From: Rhizobiaceae bacterium
Lineage (GTDB): Bacteria; Pseudomonadota; Alphaproteobacteria; Rhizobiales; Rhizobiaceae
Assembly: GCA_023953845.1 (NCBI GenBank)
Contig: JAMLJC010000001.1
Coordinates: forward strand, 3,792,501-3,856,500
DNA length: 64,000 nucleotides
Direction of reading: 5' to 3'
In this document: positions 55,555-64,000 of the stretch, piece by piece
Position numbering within the stretch: position 1 is the first letter of the stretch
How the letters are laid out: each line of letters opens with the position of its first letter
Notes under the pieces: model-generated
Seen by the model: only the letters and a program-made list of their open reading frames with translations
What the model was told of the DNA's origin: nothing
The model's database searches: none
Translations under genes and position numbers: made by a program

Positions 55555-55728
55555 GGCGGCACGGAACGCGTGGCGCGTGGAGCTGAGGGATCGGCTTGAC
55601 GCGCCTTGCTGGCATGGCGAAAAGTAAGCGATGATTCGCTGGCCTTCGTCGCAGCATCCGGGGTGATAACCCCTTGATCGGAAAATAGAAGATCCGGATT
55701 TACGGGTCCTCGCGAGACAGAGCGGCAG

Positions 55729-55932
55729 ATGGCATCGAAGACCACGAATCCTTTTACCTTTCTGCAGCAGGTGCGGCAGGAAACCGCCAAGGTGACCTGG
55801 CCGTCCCGTCGCGAGACGCTGATCTCCACGGCGATGGTCTTCGGTTTTGCCGCGCTCGCCATGATCTTCTTTTTTGCAGCCGACCAGCTCATGGCGTTTG
55901 GCGTCGAGCTGATTCTCGGCCTCGGGCGTTAG
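55729..55932 (+). CDS. secE: preprotein translocase subunit SecE
   Basis: 67-residue single-helix SecE: NPFTFLQQVRQETAKVTWPSRRETLISTAMVFGFAALAMIFFFAADQLMAFGVELILGLG. The amphipathic VRQETAKVTWPSRRET before the helix is the SecE signature. It clamps SecY in the inner-membrane translocon. nusG follows after 27 bases, the standard pair. Confidence 0.96.
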   Translation: MASKTTNPFTFLQQVRQETAKVTWPSRRETLISTAMVFGFAALAMIFFFAADQLMAFGVELILGLGR

Positions 55933-55959
55933 TACCGGCCTCACGGAGACATTATCGAG

Positions 55960-56499
55960 ATGACTGCCCGGTGGTATATCGTCCACGCCTACTCGAATTT
56001 CGAGAAGAAGGTCGCCGAGGAAATCCAGAAGAAGGCCGAGCAGAAGGGCCTGAGCCAGCATATCGAGCAGATCGTCGTCCCGACTGAAAAGGTCGTCGAG
56101 ATCCGTCGTGGCAAGAAGGTCGACGCGGAGCGGAAGTTCTTTCCGGGCTATGTGCTGATGAAGGCCGATCTGAACGATCGGGTCATCAGCCTTGTCAAGA
56201 ACACGCAGCGCGTCACCGGCTTTCTGGGCGAGGACAAGCACACCGCCAAGCCGATGCATATCAGCGAGGCGGAGGCGCAGCGCATCCTGAACCAGGTGCA
56301 GGAGGGTGTGGAACGGCCGAAGCCGTCCATCACCTTCGAGATCGGCGAGCAGGTGCGCGTCTCGGACGGTCCGTTCGCGTCGTTCAACGGCTTCGTTCAG
56401 GAAGTCGACGAGGAGCGGGCGCGGCTCAAGGTCGAGGTGTCGATCTTCGGGCGTGCGGTGCCGGTCGATCTGGAATTCGGTCAGGTCGAAAAGAGCTGA
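55960..56499 (+). CDS. nusG: transcription termination/antitermination factor NusG
   Basis: 179 residues: NGN domain with RWYIVHAYSNFEKKVAEEIQKKAEQKGL and RKFFPGYVLMKADLNDRVISLVKNTQRVTGFLG, then a KOW domain (FEIGEQVRVSDGPFASFNGFVQEVDEERARLKVEVSIFGRAVPVDLEFGQVE). It travels with RNA polymerase and couples it to Rho or to ribosomes. Second gene of the secE-nusG pair. Confidence 0.97.
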   Translation: MTARWYIVHAYSNFEKKVAEEIQKKAEQKGLSQHIEQIVVPTEKVVEIRRGKKVDAERKFFPGYVLMKADLNDRVISLVKNTQRVTGFLGEDKHTAKPMHISEAEAQRILNQVQEGVERPKPSITFEIGEQVRVSDGPFASFNGFVQEVDEERARLKVEVSIFGRAVPVDLEFGQVEKS

Positions 56500-56512
56500 T
56501 CGCGAAAACTCG

Positions 56513-56530
56513 CGGCCGGTTCGCCGGCCG
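56513..56530 (+). terminator. TTCG-tetraloop hairpin between nusG and rplK
   Basis: Perfect 7-bp G/C stem (56513-56519 with 56524-56530) closed by the very stable TTCG loop, 13 bases after the nusG stop. No T-tract follows, so it is more likely a pause, attenuation or 3'-end protection element than a full terminator. About 130 bases of rplK leader follow. Confidence 0.45.
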
Positions 56531-56659
56531 GGAGAGGGCAAGGCGCTGATGCGCTGCGCCGAACGGGTGGGAGGCGAGGCGGCTTAGCCGGCCGCGCGAG
56601 CCGAACCACCGGACTGCAACCGCCGGCATCTTGCCGGCACGAGAAGAAGGCAGAGAGAT

Positions 56660-57088
56660 ATGGCTAAGAAAATTGCAGGCCAGCTCAAGCTTCAGGTCTC
56701 CGCGGGCTCCGCGACTCCGTCGCCCCCGATCGGTCCGGCGCTTGGTCAGCGTGGCATCAACATCATGGAATTCTGCAAGGCGTTCAACGCGCAGACGCAG
56801 GAGATGGAAAAGGGATCGCCGGTTCCGGTCGTGATCACCTACTATCAGGACAAGTCGTTCACCTTCGTCATGAAGACGCCGCCGGTGAGCTATTTCCTGA
56901 AGAAGGCCGCCAACCTCAAGTCGGGCTCCAAGGAGCCGGGTAAGGTGAAGGCCGGTTCGGTGACGAAGGCGCAGGTGCGCGAGATCGCCGAGAAGAAGCT
57001 GAAGGATCTGAACGCCAACGACGTCGAGGCAGCGATGCTGATGGTCGAAGGCTCCGCCCGTTCGATGGGCCTGGAAGTGGTGGGCTGA
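56660..57088 (+). CDS. rplK: 50S ribosomal protein L11
   Basis: 142-residue L11: KKIAGQLKLQVSAGSATPSPPIGPALGQRGINIMEFCKAFNAQTQEM binds the factor-binding (GTPase-associated) region with its proline-rich helix, and the C-terminal KSGSKEPGKVKAGSVTKAQVREIAEKKLKDLNANDVEAAMLMVEGSARSMGLEV binds 23S rRNA. rplA follows after four bases. The 160-base upstream leader is likely the site of L1-mediated feedback, as known in other bacteria. Confidence 0.98.
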   Translation: MAKKIAGQLKLQVSAGSATPSPPIGPALGQRGINIMEFCKAFNAQTQEMEKGSPVPVVITYYQDKSFTFVMKTPPVSYFLKKAANLKSGSKEPGKVKAGSVTKAQVREIAEKKLKDLNANDVEAAMLMVEGSARSMGLEVVG

Positions 57089-57092
57089 GATC

Positions 57093-57794
57093 ATGGCGAA
57101 GATTGCAAAGCGCGTAGCCAAGTCCCGCGAGGGCATCGACCGCAACAAGGCCTATTCGCTCGACGAGGCCGTGAAGATCCTCAAGGAGCGTGCGACGGCC
57201 AAGTTCGATGAGACCTTCGAGGTCGCCATGAACCTCGGCGTCGATCCGCGTCACGCCGACCAGATGGTCCGCGGCGTCGTGAACCTGCCGAACGGCACGG
57301 GCCGTACCGTCCGTGTCGCCGTGTTCGCCAAGGGTCCGAAGGCCGACGAGGCCAAGGCTGCCGGCGCCGACATCGTCGGCGCGGAAGACCTGGTCGCCAC
57401 GGTTCAGGGCGGCACGATCGATTTCGATCGCTGCATCGCCACGCCGGACATGATGGGCTTGGTCGGCCGTCTCGGCAAGGTGCTTGGCCCGCGCGGCATG
57501 ATGCCGAACCCGAAGGTCGGCACCGTGACCATGGATGTCGCCGCCGCCGTCAAGGCGTCGAAGGGCGGCGCGGTGGAGTTCCGCGTCGAGAAGGCGGGCA
57601 TCGTGCATGCCGGCGTCGGCAAGGTGTCGTTCGACGCCGCCGCCATCGCCGAGAACATCCGCGCCTTCACCGATGCGGTGACGAAGGCCAAGCCGTCCGG
57701 CGCCAAGGGCAACTACGTCAAGAAGGTCTCGCTGACCACGACGATGGGCCCGGGCCTGAAGCTCGACCCGGCCTCGCTGACGGCCGTGTCGTAA
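57093..57794 (+). CDS. rplA: 50S ribosomal protein L1
   Basis: 233-residue L1: AKIAKRVAKSREGIDRNKAYSLDEAVKILKERATAKFDETFEVAMNLGVDPRHADQMVRGVVNLPNGTGRTVRVAVFAKG, then GAEDLVATVQGG and VLGPRGMMPNPKVGTVTMDVAAAVKASKGGAVEFRVEKAGIVHAGVGKVSF. It forms the L1 stalk of the large subunit and usually represses its own operon by binding mRNA. Four-base gap from rplK indicates translational coupling. Confidence 0.98.
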   Translation: MAKIAKRVAKSREGIDRNKAYSLDEAVKILKERATAKFDETFEVAMNLGVDPRHADQMVRGVVNLPNGTGRTVRVAVFAKGPKADEAKAAGADIVGAEDLVATVQGGTIDFDRCIATPDMMGLVGRLGKVLGPRGMMPNPKVGTVTMDVAAAVKASKGGAVEFRVEKAGIVHAGVGKVSFDAAAIAENIRAFTDAVTKAKPSGAKGNYVKKVSLTTTMGPGLKLDPASLTAVS

Positions 57795-58170
57795 TTCGTA
57801 TTCTGGCGCCGGCCGTGGCTGGCGCCATTGAAATTCCGGCTCCCGAGCGATCGGGCGCCGGTTTCCGGGGAAGGAAACGACCCCGGATATCCTGTCCGAG
57901 ATTGCAGGCGGCCGGGCCTCGCCCGTCCTTAATTCAGATGAGCCTGCATGAGACGGGTGAAGACCCGACAAAGAAGCGTGACGCTTCGATGAAAGGTTCG
58001 AACCGTGTGTGCCTTTTGTCAGCGCGCCGCCGGAAACGGCGGAGCGGCGAAAAGGGGACAGGATCCTCGAGCGTCGTTCGGACGATCCTTTTTTGGATGA
58101 TCCGGTCGGCAAAAGGCAACCCGATCTCCGTTCCCGAACAGTCCGGGCGGAGGTCAACTGGAGATAGGCA
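57795..58170 (+). promoter_or_regulatory. rplJ leader region (L10-type), 376 bases
   Basis: No gene is seen here. Several stems can be drawn: TGGCGCC/GGCGCCA (57804-57810 with 57821-57827) just after rplA, and the attenuator-like stem at 58060-58089. In many bacteria the L10-L12 complex binds a leader here to repress rplJL, and the length and structure fit that role; a consensus match cannot be judged by eye. Confidence 0.6.
58060..58094 (+). terminator. attenuator-like hairpin in the rplJ leader
   Basis: Outer stem AGGATC/GATCCT (58060-58065 with 58084-58089), inner stem CGAGC/GTTCG, then six T (58089-58094). It has the shape of an intrinsic terminator and lies 76 bases before the rplJ start, so full read-through into rplJL-rpoBC would need regulation. 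Confidence 0.55.
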
Positions 58171-58689
58171 GTGGATAGAGCGGAAAAACGCGAGCTCGTC
58201 ACGAACCTGAACGACGCCTTCAAGGGCGCCGGCTCGGTCGTCGTGGCCCACTATGCCGGTATCACCGTCGCACAAATGAACGATCTTCGTACGAAGATGC
58301 GTGCAGCCGGCGGTACCGTCAAAGTCGCGAAGAACCGTCTCGCCAAAATCGCTCTTCAGGGCACGGAATCCGAGAAGATCATCGACCTGTTCACCGGACA
58401 GACGCTGATCGCCTACTCGGCGGATCCGATTGCGGCGCCGAAGGTGGCGTCCGATTTCGCCAAGGGCAATGACAAGCTTGTCATTCTCGGCGGCGCGATG
58501 GGCGCGACCACACTCAACCCCGATGCGGTGAAGGCTCTCGCCTCGCTGCCGTCGCTGGACGAGCTGCGCGCCCGCCTGGTTGGCATGATCGCCACCCCGG
58601 CTACCCGGATCGCCCAGGTCGTCAATGCGCCCGCGGCATCCGTCGCGCGCGTCATCGGCGCCTATGCCCGGAAGGACGAGGCGGCATGA
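58171..58689 (+). CDS. rplJ: 50S ribosomal protein L10
   Basis: 172-residue L10: DRAEKRELVTNLNDAFKGAGSVVVAHYAGITVAQMNDLRTKMRAAGGTVKVAKNRLAKIAL is the rRNA-binding part; the C-terminal helix (about 140-172) binds L7/L12 dimers. Start is GTG, with GGAG upstream. It begins the rplJL unit and, with L12, probably regulates this leader. The gap to rplL is 54 bases. Confidence 0.97.
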   Translation: MDRAEKRELVTNLNDAFKGAGSVVVAHYAGITVAQMNDLRTKMRAAGGTVKVAKNRLAKIALQGTESEKIIDLFTGQTLIAYSADPIAAPKVASDFAKGNDKLVILGGAMGATTLNPDAVKALASLPSLDELRARLVGMIATPATRIAQVVNAPAASVARVIGAYARKDEAA

Positions 58690-58743
58690 GGCCGTTCCTC
58701 GCTGTCGAAAACACCTGTTCGAACTTTTTGAAGGAAAACGAAA

Positions 58744-59121
58744 ATGGCTGATCTCGCAAAGATCGTAGATGACCTGTCCTCGCTGACCGTCCTCGAGGCG
58801 GCCGAGCTGTCGAAGCTCCTGGAAGAGAAGTGGGGCGTGTCCGCCGCTGCTCCGGTGGCGGTCGCCGCTGCCGGCGGTGGCGCTGCCGCCGCCGCTCCGG
58901 TCGAGGAGAAGACCGAGTTCGACGTCGTTCTGGCTGCCGCCGGCGACAAGAAGATCGAGGTCATCAAGGAAGTGCGCGCCATCACCGGTCTCGGCCTGAA
59001 GGAGGCCAAGGACCTCGTCGAGGGCGCTCCGAAGACGGTGAAGGAAGCGGTCAACAAGGCCGACGCCGCCAAGATCAAGGAGCAGCTCGAGAAGGCTGGC
59101 GCCAAGGTCGAGCTGAAGTAA
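58744..59121 (+). CDS. rplL: 50S ribosomal protein L7/L12
   Basis: 125-residue L7/L12: dimerising N-terminus DLAKIVDDLSSLTVLEAAELSKLLEEKWGVS, Ala/Gly hinge (about 36-57) and the factor-binding C-terminal domain TEFDVVLAAAGDKKIEVIKEVRAITGLGLKEAKDLVEGAPKTVKEAVNKADAAKIKEQLEKAGAKVELK. AAGGA stands nearby upstream. It recruits translation factors to the ribosome. Confidence 0.98.
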   Translation: MADLAKIVDDLSSLTVLEAAELSKLLEEKWGVSAAAPVAVAAAGGGAAAAAPVEEKTEFDVVLAAAGDKKIEVIKEVRAITGLGLKEAKDLVEGAPKTVKEAVNKADAAKIKEQLEKAGAKVELK

Positions 59122-59130
59122 TCGGGTACC

Positions 59131-59156
59131 GACGGGCGGTGTCCTCACCGCCCGTC
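59131..59156 (+). terminator. strong hairpin after rplL
   Basis: Perfect 11-bp stem (59131-59141 with 59146-59156) with loop TCCT, nine bases after the rplL stop. No T-tract follows, which suits partial termination, like the known attenuator between rplL and rpoB in E. coli, or stabilisation of the rplL 3' end. Confidence 0.6.
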
Positions 59157-59194
59157 TGCCTCGCCTTGCGGGGCGCTCGTTGGGGGAGAGTGAC

Positions 59195-59244
59195 GGAAAC
59201 CTCTTTCCTGAGGGCCGGGAGCGGCTTTCAGGAAACAGGTTTCC
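59195..59244 (+). other. long stem-loop in rplL-rpoB gap, possible RNase III site
   Basis: Two perfect 8-bp blocks (59195-59202 with 59237-59244; 59204-59211 with 59228-59235) are joined through a C-C mismatch into one 17-position stem with a 16-base loop. Such a long, nearly perfect RNA duplex between rplL and rpoB is suited to RNase III cutting, as found in this place in E. coli. Further short GC hairpins fill the gap to rpoB. Confidence 0.55.
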
Positions 59245-59358
59245 AGCCGTTTTGGAAGACCGCCGGCTGGCGGAGTTGATTTTGGCCGCTTTCCGGGCGG
59301 CCGCGAGTTGCAAGGCGGTTCGGCGGAGCCGCCCCAAGAAGCAAGCCAAGGAGCGACG

Positions 59359-63498
<4,140 letters not shown>

Positions 63499-63535
63499 CG
63501 GCGTATCCTCGCGGCGTATGATGCCGCACCACGAA

Positions 63536-63568
63536 GCCGGCAGCGCGCCTTCTGCGCGCTGCGCCGGC
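63536..63568 (+). other. hairpin in rpoB-rpoC gap
   Basis: A G/C stem (63536-63541 with 63563-63568 and 63542-63548 with 63554-63560) with a two-base bulge, loop CTTCT. It lies 38 bases after rpoB. No T-tract, so likely no full terminator; the two genes are expected to be co-transcribed. Confidence 0.4.
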
Positions 63569-63633
63569 AACGCGAAGGGCCGCGGCGCCCGTCAGAAATT
63601 CAGGGGGTCACGAGGCCCCGAAAGGAGAACGGC

Positions 63634-64000
63634 ATGAACCAAGAGGTCATGAATCTCTTCAATAACCAGGCTCCGGCGCAGGTGTTCGATTCCATTCGCA
63701 TCTCGCTGGCGAGCCCCGACAAGATCCTGTCCTGGTCGTTCGGCGAGATCAAGAAGCCGGAGACGATCAACTACCGCACGTTCAAGCCCGAGCGTGACGG
63801 CCTGTTCTGCGCGCGCATCTTCGGTCCGATCAAGGACTACGAGTGCCTGTGCGGCAAGTACAAGCGCATGAAGTACAAGGGCGTCATCTGCGAGAAATGC
63901 GGCGTGGAAGTCACCCTGTCGCGCGTTCGCCGCGAGCGCATGGGCCATATCGAGCTGGCCGCGCCCGTCGCCCATATCTGGTTCCTGAAGTCGCTGCCGT
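63634..64000 (+). CDS. rpoC: RNA polymerase beta' subunit, 3' end beyond the window
   Basis: The first 122 codons of rpoC are visible: NQEVMNLFNNQAPAQVFDSIRISLASPDKILSWSFGEIKKPETINYRTFKPERDGLFCARIFGPIKDYECLCGKYKRMKYKGVICEKCGVEVTLSRVRRERMGHIELAAPVAHIWFLKSLP. The zinc-binding Cys residues (CLC and CEKC) near positions 71-88 are intact. AAAGGAGA stands seven bases before the ATG. The gene runs past the window's edge. Confidence 0.98.
   Translation, partial: MNQEVMNLFNNQAPAQVFDSIRISLASPDKILSWSFGEIKKPETINYRTFKPERDGLFCARIFGPIKDYECLCGKYKRMKYKGVICEKCGVEVTLSRVRRERMGHIELAAPVAHIWFLKSLP

Overview
The window is a compact, high-GC chromosomal segment (roughly 60-65 % by eye) from an alphaproteobacterium, most likely a member of the Rhizobiales close to the Phyllobacteriaceae (Mesorhizobium-like). 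The signs are a DnaA-like HdaA protein, an NDUFS4-type complex I accessory subunit, an RNase E with a large acidic insertion, small DUF1236, DUF2171 and DUF1508 proteins, the suf gene order with two cysteine desulfurases and an Irr-type iron box, and the order tRNA-Trp, secE, nusG, rplKAJL, rpoBC. I see no prophage, insertion sequence, CRISPR array or replication origin. Genus is inference.

Layout. 1-4.7 kb: the 3' end of an AI-2E-type permease gene, hdaA, a glycine-zipper lipoprotein, nadE, a complex I accessory subunit and tRNA-Arg(TCT). 4.7-12.5 kb (minus strand): a tight run of a transglutaminase/DUF2126 amidoligase, an ATP-grasp/alpha-E fusion and a second transglutaminase, followed by a zinc-ribbon metallopeptidase. 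These enzymes make or break amide bonds, their substrate is unknown, and this is the best candidate in the window for an under-described system. 12.7-18.4 kb: an NTF2-like protein, methylthioribose kinase (mtnK) and, convergent to it, a ribose-type ABC importer with a Tat-like binding protein. 18.5-28.9 kb: RNA and cell-wall housekeeping (rne, an N-acetylmuramoyl-L-alanine amidase, PBP1A, prfB with a programmed +1 frameshift, an M23 endopeptidase) and a 25-residue membrane peptide. 28.9-37.4 kb: a peroxiredoxin, a very large AsmA/YhdP-like protein, tyrS, anmK, a DUF1508 protein with a Lys/Ala/Pro tail, a PaiB-like flavoprotein and an alpha/beta hydrolase.

37.4-45.2 kb: the Fe-S assembly locus (cysteine desulfurase, sufB, sufC, sufD, sufS, sufT-like, sufA) behind a promoter overlapped by an Irr/ICE-like box. 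45.3-53.9 kb: a DUF2171 protein, a frameshifted GFA-family gene, a TfoX-N protein, a DEAD-box helicase, NAD kinase, tRNA-Thr(TGT), an HD-domain protein, an EamA transporter, a zinc-finger DinB polymerase, a GNAT protein and exonuclease III. 54.0-64.0 kb: tRNA-Trp(CCA), an inverted lipoprotein aminopeptidase, then secE-nusG-rplK-rplA-rplJ-rplL-rpoB-rpoC (rpoC cut by the window end). The gaps of this last cluster hold several strong hairpins that probably act in attenuation or RNA processing.
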